A DNA stretch of 64,000 nt from Talinum fruticosum (Eukaryota; Streptophyta; Magnoliopsida; Caryophyllales; Talinaceae): the NCBI GenBank assembly GCA_021018815.1, contig JAITYX010000048.1, forward strand, positions 1,667,001 through 1,731,000, read 5' to 3'. The position numbers and the translations under genes are program-made. The notes below the pieces were generated by a model. That model did not search any database and was not told the origin of the DNA. It was given only the letters and a program-made list of their open reading frames with translations. Shown here piece by piece: positions 44,101 through 55,682 of the stretch; the first letter of the stretch is position 1; each line of letters begins with the position of its first letter.

Positions 44101-47100
44101 AACTCGCGCATCCAAGAATGCCCATGTGTCGTGGAAATCTGTTTCAAAATGGCATCCTAAAATCGGAGATAAGCACTCAAAATGGGGTCATGAAGAGCTC
44201 AATTCTTGGGCTAGCCCTCCAAAGAAGAAGAAACTTTAGCATTCCAAGAGCATAGAAGTCTTAAGGTATACGGGACCAGCTGTGCGCGAAGTAAGATTTA
44301 ACCATGAAAGTTTTCCCATAGCTTCAATAAGTAGCTAAGCTTTGAAATCTAAACTAAACCAAGTAGAGCAGGAAATATATAGGGGATCGAAATGGAAAAA
44401 AATTTTCCACTAGGGGGGTTCGTGTGTTCAACAGAAAGTGGATGAAGGCATACATGCCATTCATTCAAAATCCTCAAACATCTACTTCAAGAGACAAAAA
44501 TGAATCCAACCAAGAAGACAAAAACCAGTATACATTGCACCAACAAATGTCGATTCTATGTTTTCGGTTTGAAGGGGGCAGAGGGCACATAAAAGTATGC
44601 ATTGTTTGGAATCTTGATGTGGCTTCAAGTACTTATTACTGATAACTTGTGATATGCTCATGCACACGTAATATCTTTTTTAGCACAAAAACATCCAAAA
44701 TTTTCATACGGTGGACAATTCAATACATGATATTTGAGTAGCAAACATTTATATAAATATCTAGGGTAGGTTAGAGCAGCGAACCTTATCGTGACAGGAT
44801 TTCTAGATGGGAAACAAGCATCTTATTCCTTTAGTCTAAAAACAAAAGGCCCAAAAAGCCCTCTTTTTCACGCGCGGGGAGGGGGTTGGAGGGGGAACTT
44901 TGTATGAAATTCAATGTATTCAATCACAAACTAAAGATGAAGATTGCATCTGATCATCGATGAAAAGGTCCATCTCAAATTTGGTAAATAAAGAACAGTG
45001 GAGCCAACCTCTTGCAAGGTCTTCTTCAAGTCAAAGGCATCTCTAACTCGCGCATCCAAGAATGCCCATGTGTCGTGGAAATCTGTTTCAAAATGGCATC
45101 CTAAAATCGGAGATAAGCACTCAAAATGGGGTCATGAAGAGCTCAATTCTTGGGCTAGCCCTCCAAAGAAGAAGAAACTTTAGCATTCCAAGAGCATAGA
45201 AGTCTTAAGGTATACAGGACCAGCTGTGCGCGTAAGTAAGATTTAACCATGAAAGTTTTCCCATAGCTTCAATATGTAGCAAAGCTTTGAAATCTCAACT
45301 AAACCGAGTAGAGCAGGAAATATATAGGGGATAAGAAATGGAAAAAAAAATTTCCACTAGGGGGGTTCATGTGTTCAACGAAAGTGGATGAAGGCATACA
45401 TGCCATTCAGTCAAAATCCTCAAACATCTACTTCAAGAGACAAAAATGAATCCAACCAAGAAGACAAAAACTAGTATACACTTGCACCAACAAATGTCGA
45501 TTCTGTGTTTTCGGTTTGAAGGGGGCAGAGGGCACATAAAAGTATGCATTGTTTGGAATCTTGATGTGGCTTCAAGTACTTATTACCGATAACTTGTGAT
45601 ATGCTCATGCACACGTAATATCTTTTTAGCACAAAAACATCCAAAATTTTCATACGAGTGGACAATTCAATACATGATATTTGAGTAGCAAACATTTATA
45701 TAAATATCTAGGGTAGGTTAGAGCAGCGAACCTTATCGTGACAGGATTTCTAGATGGGAAACAAGCATCTTATTCCTTTAGTCTAAAAACAAAAGGCCCA
45801 AAAAGCCCTCTTTTTTCACGCGCGGGGATGGGGGTTGGAGGGGGAACTTTGTATGAAATTCAATGTATTCAATCACAAACTAAAGATGAAGATTGCATCT
45901 GATCATCGATGAAAAGGTCCATCTCAAATTTTGTAAATAAAGAAAAGGGAAGTACTCTAACAATCTCATCGTCTTCCACTCCACCCCTCCAATTCCAACC
46001 TAATTTTAACACTGACTTTGCAGGAATAGATATAAGACACACAACTATAGACTATGAAGAGCAAGTACAAGAAAGGCTGAGGTATGAATTTTACATATTC
46101 TCTTGGGTATAAGAGAAGGGTGAGACACACTTTCTATTCCAAGAAGAATTTAAGATTGCCCATTTTGAGGTGTTGTGATCTGAATATAAAGATAACGAAG
46201 GGCTTTCATTGGGATTGATATGGTTTAAAAAAGGAAATATGATTCATTTGAATCTACGTATCCCAAGTCTCTACCGAGTTTCATATGCTTAATTTAGTGA
46301 AATCAGAATAGCCTGCCATCAAAAAGAATGGAGAGGCAAGAACTTTAAGAAACCTTGAATGCAAATGTATAGCCCCAGTAGAATTGAAAAGTAAATTAAA
46401 ACGATAGACATCTGAAACCAACTATCACAAACAATGGAAACACAATGATACAGATGAAGCCAACTAAACAAACCTGGAGAATTATCAGTCAACATATAAA
46501 CCTCGGTTGTGGAATATATTCCTCCAAGCACAGTGCGCTTTACATACCAATCAAGATCGGAGGCATCATCACCAGCAGCATGCCACATCTCATCTACTAG
46601 TGCAGCACGCTGCTTAAAACTTGAAGGGATATTCATTAGCAATGCCTATCATCAATCATCAGAGATATAGAATCAGTATTAGCTTTTGAACATGTAAAAG
46701 AGCAATACAATCCATTAAATGCAATAATACTCAGCTGAGACACCCTGAACGAGAATGTGAACTCGAAACAGCAATTAGGCAAGGCAAATGGGTCAAATCA
46801 TGTCAAAATGGACTGATGGCTGGATTCAACTCTCAACATGTTTCAAATGAGTATGAATTCAGAATATTAGGGGTACAAGGTGTAAGGAAGAGAGAGCTTT
46901 CACATAATATAAGGCATCTTGTAGGTTAAAAAAGGGGCCATGGCTTGTGACTATGCTAGCTCTAACCTTTGATCTCCATATCTTAAATAGTTAAGTTTAT
47001 ATTGACCCTTCTAAAAAGTCACATACAATAATAAATCAAATGAGCATAAAAACATAACTGATAGGTATTAATTCCGCCCGTCAGCAAGAATAGCTCAATG

Positions 47101-49178
47101 AAGTACCTGGATGTTAAGAGCTTGGGCCCATTTTGACGCATAAGGAGCCTGCATTACCAGCCGAATCTTAACAAGTTTTGAGATGCGGTCACCAAGGACG
47201 AGGTTTTTCAGCTCCACATCTGATTCAATTACATCAATAAATCTTTCTAGGCAATCATCCATGAAATACTGCAGTGGCAAACAAGAAACAAGAAGCAAGA
47301 AGCATTCACTTCAGATCAAGAGCACAAACAAAGAGAAGTAGATTCAGTTAGATATAAAACTGTTTTCGCAAATGATTGATGAATTTATTCTTACCAATGC
47401 CACACACAATTATTCCAAACTTATGTATGAACTTTTAATCAAGAAACTGTTAGTTTCCACCAAATTTTGATCCCAAATGAAAGTCATGGACAGAAGACAT
47501 TTACTTTTTCATTTTTGATTTTTTTCTTTTTTTTTTTTTGGTTGGGCCGGGGGGGTATTATATAAGGCCTATGATTCTATTTCAAAATAACATATATAAG
47601 TTACATGGTGACAAAATAAATAAAGCCGGTGCCCCACCCCTCCCCCTAAAAAAAAAAAAAGAAACCCCACTGGACATCAGTCCAAGGAGCCGTACAAGCT
47701 GGCAGATTGTTTTTAATAAACCCCAAAACACAAAACACAAAAACAAGGAAGATAAAATCTCTAGAATGTATGTGGCCCAAAAAAGAAAAAGACATTGTAT
47801 ACGACCCCTTTTTGGATCATTAATAAGCTTTAAAGAAGCAAAAGAAAATGATACACTAAAGTAAGAATCCAACCAAACATATTTAGCATGTTAGGGAAGA
47901 CTATCCCAAAATCTGGACTAAATAAAAATCCCAGCTTCAAACAACTAGAACAACATGACTACTATCAGTTACAAAAACCCCACCCTTCTAGATTAAGTCT
48001 ACATGAGCTAAACCACACCCACCCACTTGGTGATTTGTTAAACTAATATCGAGGCCAGCATCAAGAAAATTCTCGGCACTGTATATGGTTTCATGTAAGT
48101 TTAAGTGGTTTACACATCCTCATCAATATCAATTAAAGATTCTAAAAATTAACCAAAAGTTTTAATACATATCTTATTACTTGAATGATAGAATTGTAAC
48201 CCACTTCATCAAGTATCAACAATAAAAGATCAAATGAAAAGTACTACCTCAACAAGTGCAGCTTCTTTCCTTGGGAGAGATCCAATAATAGAAGGAGAAA
48301 CCCCAACTTCCCTTGCACCGGCCATCATTGCTGCCTCAGTCCATCCCAAACTATTCTGTCACACCCACAAAACAAAATCAAGTTTGGCATTTTCTTAACT
48401 CAGCTAATTCTATTCATTTTCATGGGACGTTTATTAGAAGAAATAATTAACATCAGCAAGCACCTACGCGAACCAACAAAGGTTGATCGGGATGGTATTG
48501 GTCTTATTCCGGTAAAGAAAGAAATGCAATTTCAAATTCCCAATAAGCGAATTTGTTGGGAAGATTTTATCTTAAATACCGTCGAAAGAGATTATTGGTT
48601 TAAAAAAAAAAAAAAGCTGATACTTAACCCCCACCCTCCAAAAAATAAATAATAATCACCGGTTTAGGGAACTTGAGTTTCATAAACCAAAAACTCATTT
48701 GGGATCGTAGAAAGAATAGACTGACTAATGATCATGCTAATGTTGCAAGCACTTATAGCTCTTCAAGGAAAACATTAAACCCTAAAACATGAGAATTCCA
48801 TCAAATTTGGATACAGACATAATCACACTAATGAGAGAGAGAGAGAGAGAGAGAGAGACAGCGAAGCGAGTACCACATGACTAAGAGAAGCGTGAAGAAC
48901 CCTGGCTTGCTCCTCTTCATACCCATGGATCCGACTTCTGCTGCCGGAGCTCCGGGAACCCTCTTCCGCCGCCCCCGACGTCGTTTGGGGAGACGAAGAC
49001 GAGTCGAATCGGAAAGAATTAGGGGAGGGATAGTGCCGGAAACCGAGATGTTCTGGCTCCCATCCGGAGGAGTGCAAAATCCGGCGGAATTTAGGAATGC
49101 AGGTCTCCCGATGGCCGGAAAAGCAGTGCTTCGCCGGAGAGAGTGTACGAATATCTGATTTGTCGCCGTTCGATACAT
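41014..49178 (-). CDS. COQ9: Ubiquinone biosynthesis protein COQ9, with an amplified internal exon
   Basis: COQ9 is the mitochondrial lipid-binding partner of the COQ7 hydroxylase in coenzyme Q synthesis. Exons in coding order: 48874-49178, 48248-48355, 47107-47268, 46474-46645, a 74-75 bp exon present five times (45009-45082, 44064-44138, 43119-43193, 42176-42250, 41232-41305), and a last exon, tentatively 41014-41111. The first exon gives a basic presequence (MYRTATNQIFVHSLRR), then YEEEQARVLHASLSHV in another frame. Later exons read LGWTEAAMMAGAREVGVSPS, MDDCLERFIDVIESDVELKN and DWYVKRTVLGGIYSTTEVYM, all strongly COQ9. The amplified exon encodes FHDTWAFLDARVRDAFDLKK. The last exon (LAESVSTCIGNSLQVVMKGV) fits the membrane-binding C-terminus more loosely. 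About 305 residues if one copy is used. Frame changes in exon 1 and at the exon 5/6 joint leave function uncertain. Confidence 0.9.
41232..41305 (-). CDS. COQ9: COQ9 penultimate exon, copy 1 (74 bp)
   Basis: Copy nearest the last exon. Preceded by ...TTGAAACAG, followed by GTTCGC. Reads FHDTWAFLDARVRDAFDLKK then TLQE, ending in phase 0. Its downstream intron lacks the ~110 bp between exon and G-rich tract found in other units. Confidence 0.85.
42176..42250 (-). CDS. COQ9: COQ9 penultimate exon, copy 2 (75 bp)
   Basis: Has an extra base (TTGCCAAGAG instead of TTGCAAGAG), so it ends in phase 1. Followed by GTTGGC. Confidence 0.85.
43119..43193 (-). CDS. COQ9: COQ9 penultimate exon, copy 3 (75 bp)
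   Basis: Same length, extra base and flanking splice sites as copy 2. Confidence 0.85.
44064..44138 (-). CDS. COQ9: COQ9 penultimate exon, copy 4 (75 bp)
   Basis: Same length, extra base and flanking splice sites as copies 2 and 3. Confidence 0.85.
45009..45082 (-). CDS. COQ9: COQ9 penultimate exon, copy 5 (74 bp)
   Basis: Copy nearest exon 4. It has no extra base and one silent change (GAC TTG AAG preceded by TTT). It ends in phase 0 like copy 1. Confidence 0.85.
46474..46645 (-). CDS. COQ9: COQ9 exon 4
   Basis: 172 bp between ...GATGATAG and GTTTGT. Encodes ALLMNIPSSFKQRAALVDEM through YMLTDNSP and ends in phase 1, matching the exon array. Confidence 0.93.
47107..47268 (-). CDS. COQ9: COQ9 exon 3
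   Basis: 162 bp between ...CACTGCAG and GTACTT, phase 0 at both ends. Encodes YFMDDCLERFIDVIESDVEL through WAQALNIQ. Confidence 0.93.
48248..48355 (-). CDS. COQ9: COQ9 exon 2
   Basis: 108 bp between ...TGTGACAG and GTAGTA, phase 0 at both ends. Encodes NSLGWTEAAMMAGAREVGVS through PRKEAALVE. Confidence 0.93.
48832..48859. repeat. (GA)n microsatellite at the COQ9 intron 1 donor
   Basis: About 14 GA units, (CT)n in the transcript, starting 12 nt after the donor GT. Confidence 0.95.
48874..49178 (-). CDS. COQ9: COQ9 exon 1 (frame disrupted)
   Basis: From ATG 49178 to donor GT at 48872-48873. 305 bp is not a multiple of three although both ends should be phase 0. The presequence frame must shift by one, within about 48970-49090, to reach YEEEQARVLHASLSHV. 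Confidence 0.8.
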
Positions 49179-49440
49179 TTCGATTTTCCGATCAGAAGTT
49201 CGCCGGAGATGGAGGCCGGAGAGAGAAGAGGGGTCAGGGGAGATTAGAGAGTAGCAGGTTAGGAGAATACGACGTCGTTATGAGGGTTCTGGAGAGTGGA
49301 GACTGGACAGTGGGGAGTGACGCGAAAGAGAAGCAAGGGTTTTGGGATGCAGTTTGCTATTCCCACGTGTCCTCTCGGAAAGCCACCAGCTGGGCCCGGA
49401 AGAAAAATTGATGTCGGGTCGGGTGCCTCATTAACACCTT
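49179..49440 (-). promoter_or_regulatory. COQ9 5' flank
   Basis: GC-richer than its surroundings and purine-rich; no TATA box found, which is common for housekeeping plant genes. A TGGGCCCGG motif at about 49391 resembles a TCP-type site II element. Confidence 0.35.
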
Positions 49441-50935
49441 TCATATAGCACTACTAACTTGGTACTAAAAGACCTTTTTTTTTTTCCTCTAACTAGTTGA
49501 AGAACATTCGTGCAGCAAATATATTAAGTGAACGTAATTATATAAATTTGAGACTAAAAATAATAAAAAGTTATGTGTTAATATTTTTTGATATATTTAT
49601 ATATGTTATATTGATATCGGTTTGAGTTAATTAATATAAGTTGATTTATTATTTGAATTTATTTTTGTATAATTGTGGCAAGATAGTTATTTTGGAGAAA
49701 AAAGGAAAAAAAAAGTACATGTTTATGAAATCTTAACAATGTTCTTAGCAATCTCATAGTTGTCATAACTTCAACCTATCCATCTTTTGCTTGAGTGAAG
49801 ACAATTATTTGGATATAAACATTTACACCAGTACTAATGCGTAAGTTTTTCTAAACTTTCTCCAACCATTAGTATATCAAGACCTTTCAAGTTAAGCACG
49901 GGAATCCTTTCATCAAGTGCCAAAATATCAGAGAGCCTCCCAAAATATTAGCTTAAGAGCCAACTCAATATTTTGTAACATTAACACAAGGAAGTATATG
50001 ACCATTCTCAATCACAAGCTTTTTATGCACCAAGTACAGGTGTCAAAAGAAAAGATGTCGGTTAAAGAAAAGAAAATCTCAACGATAGTCTATGCTTAGA
50101 ATTTTTTCATTTCTACATACACAAGATAATAACAAAATCTATTGAGCATAACACCAATGTCAATTTGAAACTCTATTTTATGCACAATTAAGATGTTAGC
50201 CAAAGAAAAGAAAATCCACATATAAGAATTCAAAAATAAAAATCCAAAATTCCACCTATTCATTGTTAGAGCTAGGATTACAATTAACTAATGCCCATAA
50301 ACCTCTATGTCTAATGAATTACTCAAAAAATTACAGCTATTTGCTCCAGAATGGAAGAGTTAAACGAGCAAAAAGAAAATAGAAAATCCTTTTTTTTTTT
50401 TTTACGACCATTTGCTCCAGAAGGCATAGTGACAAAGTTTAGATTGAAGAGCTTTATCTTTCAAATTCAACCAACAATTCTATAGGAAATTTTTCTAAGT
50501 AAAATTAGGTGAAAGTCTCTTTCTCATCATTGAACAATTGTGAAAGAAAATAAATAGGAAAAGAGATAATAGAATAACTTCATCTATAAACATAATTAAA
50601 AAATATTAAAATAGCAACGATAAAATGTCTCAATTTTGATTATATCGTTATAGAAATAAACACTACTCTAGAAGCCATGTACACATATAATAGATCATCA
50701 CCAGAAAAATTAAAGGGTCAACGAGTCAGATTTTAGTACAATTACTTGAAATGCGTTTGGATAACATATATTCTAAGAGTGTAGGATGAAATTAAAGAGT
50801 AAAGAAAACTGAACAAAATTCAGTGTGTTTTAAATTGAACACATAATTGTAGACAAGACATCAACGGTTAACATTAAAGTTGTTATATATCATAGTGCTG
50901 ACTAAATTTTTTCTTCTTAAGAAGCATGCAAAAAA
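49441..50935. other. AT-rich intergenic DNA
   Basis: No gene recognised. ATTTGCTCCAGAA occurs at about 50339 and 50409, separated by a poly-T run at about 50391-50403. GTTA-CCAAAGAAAAGAAAATC-like words occur twice (about 50060 and 50199). Confidence 0.45.
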
Positions 50936-51095
50936 TTACTTGGAGCAATTGAGACAAGACTCGCTGGAGCTGCTCTCGGCATCGGAGCACCGAGGACTTT
51001 CCTCGTCGGAATCAAAAGCAGTAGCTACAGAGCACCGACATGTTCCTCCATAAAACCACAAAATAGGAGGATCTCTCCCCAAAACCTCAAAAAAC
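50936..51095 (-). other. GC-richer coding-like segment of unclear strand
   Basis: On the minus strand a frame ends with a Ser/Asp/Cys-rich tail (FDSDEESPRCSDAESSSSES...) at a TAA, 50936-50938. On the plus strand the same DNA also reads open (NYLEQLRQDSLELLSASEHR). It could be the last exon of a minus-strand gene whose earlier exons lie at 53.8-55.7 kb, but I cannot identify it. Confidence 0.25.
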
Positions 51096-51445
51096 CTAGA
51101 AATTTTGAATCACGATTTGCTATTCTTGTGTAGTGTTTGTCAAATTACTCCGGACTTAAAGGTAAAATTCAAGTTATTTTTCTCCCTAAAGTTATGAATT
51201 TATGTTTTCAAAATTACTATTTGTTTGTTCTTTGTGATGATATTGATGATGATGATTAAAAACAAAATCAAGATAGATTTGAGGTTCTAAGATTATGTGT
51301 TTCTCGGGCTACGACGAGGCGGCAGAGTCCAAATCAATGGTTCTATAATTTTCTTAGTAACTCGCTCAACTATATTTTGCACTTCTTTAATTTTTTAAAA
51401 TTTATGATTATATTTGTTCCATAAGTTTTGATTTTCGATTCAATT
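51096..51445. other. AT-rich flank of the LTR insertion
   Basis: No gene recognised. The insertion target CAATT lies at 51441-51445. Confidence 0.4.
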
Positions 51446-52981
51446 TGAAGGTTTGCTCAAGGAGAGTCCGAGTCACCCTAGAGGGGGTGAATAGGGTGAT
51501 AGAAAATTCTTTACGAAAATACACACTTTTGCGCAGAAAAGAGGCAAAGACAGAATGCGAGTCTAATAACGAGTCGAAAAGATTGGACTCAAAAGCAATG
51601 AATCGGAAGAAGCAAGAGCACTAAGGCTGTTTGAGTCTAGAATGAACTCGGAAAAGAACACGAGAGATTTTACGTGGAAACCCTCCTGGGGCGGAAAACC
51701 ACGGCCCGTGTCAATCCGGACACGAAGTCAAATCCACTATTTTGAGTCCACAAAATACCGTGAACTTGATGAGAACCCGAGTTGCTCCCTTAGACAACTC
51801 TATACAGATTTTCCTAGACTCAGAAGTTACCTTATCCGATCTAGTACTTCCTAGCTGAGATAACCCTTACAGCTAGGGACAACTAAGCTGAGTTAACCTT
51901 TACGGCTTAGTCAAGGGACCTTACAAAGAATGTAAGAAGTGTTTGTAACGAAGTACAAGACCTTACAACTCGGAAAGTAATGAATTACAGAGTGGGAGTT
52001 GTAAGTTGAAGATTGAGAGTAAATACAATAACTTTGATCAAGTAAGTGTATAGACAATATGTTCGGCAACCTTCAAGTCTTGTGAAGTGGCTTCTTCTTA
52101 TAGATAAGACCAGGCGAGTAGCCGTTATTTTCATCTGTCGACCGAGAGTCCTCTCGTGACCGTTGAGAAAGGCTTTACGAGTCACTTAGAAAGTATCCGT
52201 TGAAATATGAACGTTGGACAACGGTTTAACTCTCTTGGAAGTCCCAAAACCATCGGTTGTGTCTTGAAAAATGAGGTGAAAACCACTTTGTTAGGCTTGG
52301 CGTTCCGGTTTTCCGGATATGGAAGCGAGACGGCTTCGACACAATCTTACGAGACTAAAGCGAGGGAAGGTGAAAAGCCATATCTGCTGGTGATTTGACG
52401 TTACGAAGCCGGCTACTTTTGTAGTTTGAAAAGATATCCTCGATTGAATAACCTACAAAAGTAAAACACCTTTGGTTCTCAAAGTATAAAATACTTTGGT
52501 CCAAGGTTAGACACGAGATAACAAAATAATTTTGAAAAATTACGCAATTGATTATACGAGTCGAAAAGAAATGGAATATTACGAGTCTAATATCCATGAT
52601 ACTCAGAATTCCATATGACTTAGTCTTAAGTAAAGAAACACGTTCTATAGCAAATATCGAGTGAGAAAGAACTTGATATAGACTAAGCATGAAATGAACT
52701 ATGAATGCTGACTATGCAAGCAATAGAGTAAATAACCACAAGTCGGATTCCGAGTGAGAATGGACTCGAGAATAAAGAACAACTTTTACGAGTCGCTAAC
52801 TAAAAAGCGATTAAAGAGATATGTGAAGGCCGAATCGCATAGAAAGGATACTATTTAATTCAAGTAAGTTTCTAAGACACGAGAGAATGCCTTGGAATCA
52901 AAACTCTATATGAATGACATCGTTATACACGATTCCTTTTGCATGACTCGAGAAAGATATAGAGCGATGTCCGAGTCTTCA
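51446..52981 (+). mobile_element. Solo LTR (or noncoding LTR element), 1536 bp, copy 1
   Basis: Ends are TGAAGGTTTGCTC and GTCCGAGTCTTCA (TG...CA with a 5-bp inverted end). It is flanked by a perfect 5-bp duplication, CAATT (51441-51445, 52982-52986). Interior landmarks: CACCCTAGAGGGGGTGAATAG near the left end and TTTACGTGGAAACCCTCC. Same family as 61615-63163. No coding capacity. I cannot assign Copia or gypsy. Confidence 0.8.
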
Positions 52982-53776
52982 CAATTCATTTTACCCTTCG
53001 ATTTTTGCTTTGGGGTTGCAGTAATTTGGGTCTTCTAAAGTTTTTGCTCTTAACGTAATCGAGGCTTGTAATAATGGAATTTCCTATTTTTTTGTCGATA
53101 TGCATTTAGAATGTTCAATGATAATTGATGACATAAAGTATATTTAATCAATCTCAATGTGTATTATTGAAATGCAATTTGGAGAAAGAAAAGTGATTGT
53201 GACTTTCTACACATTGTGTAAGATCCGGCTTTGAACTCAATTCAATTTTCTCTCTCTTTTTGGATTTGGATCAACTCAACTCAATTATGTACAACGAGTA
53301 AGTTCTTAAATTGAAGAAAAAAGTCACAAATTCCCCACCCCATTGCCCTATATTTTTCATTCCAATCTTTCTCCTCTCCAATCTTGTAATACTCACAATA
53401 ACCCAATCACACAGTTAACATAATGCACTTGAACCGATTCATCTTCATGAGAGTAAGTGTTATTCATCTCCATTTCCTAAAACTCCAAAAACATTACTGA
53501 TTAAGTAGTCATATTCACATGTACTTTATATTGTTATTCATCTCCATTTCCTGAAACTCCAAATCGAAAAAGAAATTAACACAAACACACATATAGAAAT
53601 TGATGAGAGAAAGCATAAAGAATAGGCCAAACCTCAAGATCATTCCAGAAAGGGGCATTGAGATAGTTGCAAACATAGGTCCATAACCCTGAATTATGGT
53701 GTTCAATAAGTTTGGGTAAATTAGGTCGCCGCAAATAATCCAGAAACAAAAATGAGAAATCACGATGCCAAAAATA
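52982..53776. other. Intergenic or intronic DNA, no gene seen
   Basis: AT-rich. CATCTCCATTTCCTRAAACTCCAAA occurs twice (about 53467 and 53539), a short 72-bp-spaced duplication. Confidence 0.45.
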
Positions 53777-55682
53777 TCAATGGGCGGACTTGAGATGAAA
53801 AACTTGGCAAGAAGGCTTGTATGAGTTCTTGGTTGCAGCCTCCTCAAACTTCTTCCCAACTGATTCGTTCAACTCCATTCCCACTTGAACAAAAAACTTT
53901 ATCCACCATGATTGGCTCCGCATTTTCGCCTATCAATAGGGAAAAAAAGGGGGCAAAGTCATTCTTTGTTCCAAGTACACTAAATGAGGACTCGATAATG
54001 AGATGCTCGCTCATGATGTCGATAATAGTTGGTGAGCTTGTCATGCCAAATTAAAATGTAAGATATAACTACAAAGCTGGTTAAGCCATCTCATGAAAAT
54101 AATCTAACTTCATTTGTTAAGTACTTCCAGGAAAACCTAACAAGCATAGCCAATATCACAACTTTTATAATTGTGACGTGCGGGGTTGAAGTGTATCTTG
54201 TGAAAGAGGTTGAGAATTTTGAATATTTTGTATGAAAGAAGCCCTCTATTGCTTTGGTATTTAGTCATATCTACCCTATGATCATAAACTGAAATTAGAG
54301 TAGACATCAAGTATATGAAAAACATTAGCGAGTTGAGCACTCATTGGGCGTCGAAATTTGGATAGCTCGGTGACCCTAACTCTCTGTTGACCAGGATAAC
54401 CTATTTTCAGAAACATACCATGAAATATCAGTCCAAAGACCATTTCAATAACTAAAGAAGAAAAAAGAGGGGAAGGGGTCACATGTCACCATGTACAAAT
54501 GAATATCACAAAACCGTTTTGGGGATGTATCGGGGAATTTGCGAGATGGACAGAGCAAACTAAAAATTAAAAAGAAAATAAAAAAGGATAGAGAAAATTA
54601 AAATAGAGCAAACCTTATCAAGGGAATTTGTAGATGGATCAAACAGTAGAGAGGATGTTGGGGGTGAAATGTCATGTTATCACAGTGCGGACATAGACTA
54701 ATGGCCTCTATAATTGGTTTTTACTTACCAATTACTAATCGCTCTTTCTTTTATTGTTATTGATATGGAGAAATTGAATTTGTGTGTGACAGAGAGTGGT
54801 AGGTGATGATATCGACACAGTGAACGAATTGAATTGAAGAAATAAAGAACAATAATAAACTACTAATTTTATGATAAGATTCATTATAAATGGAAGTCTC
54901 AAATAGGTCTATTTCTCCTCTACATAGGTTGATAAATGCATGTGGAAGGATTTTAAAAATTGTCATAGCACTCCTACTCACCAATTAGACGGGAGTCGAT
55001 GAAGTTCATATTCAAGCAACCACTGTAAAGAACAAAAGCTAAAGTTTAGAGAGAAATCAAAATCCAGTTTGAAGGAAAGCAAATCATAGGTGTTGAAACG
55101 CATAAAACCACACTAAAACATAAATTAAATCCAGCATGTACAACCTACTTTTAATCTAGTTGCTCAAGTTTTCCTCTCAAATAACGAGTTCATTATTCAC
55201 CAAATTCAATTTAATTTGTTATTTTTTAGAAATCCCTTTAATCCTACAAACCCAAAAATAAAAACCCTTGTAATCCCATAAACCAAGAAATTGAAGACCC
55301 AATGGTTGGTGCAAACACTTAATTTATTGATTTTTGGAAAACCCATGTAATGAAATCAAGGCGTAGAAACATATCAAGTGCAGAAACAGTATCAAAATCT
55401 CTTTCTAAACAAAGGTTTCCTTACCTGTCAATTTGCAGCGAGTTGTGGAGTCCATCAATTCGAGGCGAGCTTTGATGGCTTAGGATTCATGAGTACGGTG
55501 ACAATTTGTAAATTAATTCGGGCTCGAAGGCTTTCGGAGCGTTGGGTTTATGAAGGGATTTGCTTTCCTCATTTGCAATTTCAAGGGTAGTCAAGGTGTC
55601 TCTAATGAGGTTCATCTCTCGCCTTCACCTTCTCTACTTCTTCCGGAAAAGCCTCCATTTTCGAGTCATTTTCTTCTGCCAT
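53777..55682 (-). other. Candidate exons of an unidentified multi-exon gene
   Basis: Separate minus-strand segments look like exons. 55629-55682 opens MAEENDSKMEAFPEEVEK and ends at a GTGAAG donor. 54982-55022 (41 bp) lies between TTTACAG and GTGAGT and reads WLLEYELHRLPSN. 54340-54411 follows an AAAATAG acceptor and reads QQRVRVTELSKFRRPMSAQL. 53777-53929 follows a TTGATAG acceptor and reads MRSQSWWIKFFVQVGMELNE to a TGA. I cannot link their phases with certainty or name a family. The gene may be a pseudogene, or extend to the segment at 50936 with the solo LTR inside an intron. Confidence 0.3.

Larger units (their letters stand above)
41215..45945 (-). repeat. Five-fold tandem amplification of a ~944-bp COQ9 unit
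   Basis: Five head-to-tail copies. Successive exon starts are 945, 943, 945 and 944 bp apart (41305, 42250, 43193, 44138, 45082). Each unit carries one copy of the penultimate exon plus flanking intron, including a G-rich CGCGGGGAGGGGGTTGG tract. Units differ by few substitutions and 1-3 bp indels, so the array is young. The left edge sits about 17 bp below exon copy 1. The right edge falls where AATAAAGAA runs on into AAGGGAAGTACTC (about 45945). Confidence 0.95.

Noticed and set aside
41959..45183. Plus-strand frames of about 130 codons in the COQ9 units
   Set aside because: They are the antisense of the COQ9 exon plus intron; the minus-strand reading is the conserved protein.
41651..45695. 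A 74-codon minus-strand frame present in every COQ9 unit
   Set aside because: It lies in intron sequence, its end varies between units through small indels, and it has no recognisable domain.
48877..49411. Plus-strand frames opposite COQ9 exon 1
   Set aside because: Shadow frames in GC-rich coding DNA; the minus strand carries the conserved COQ9 residues.
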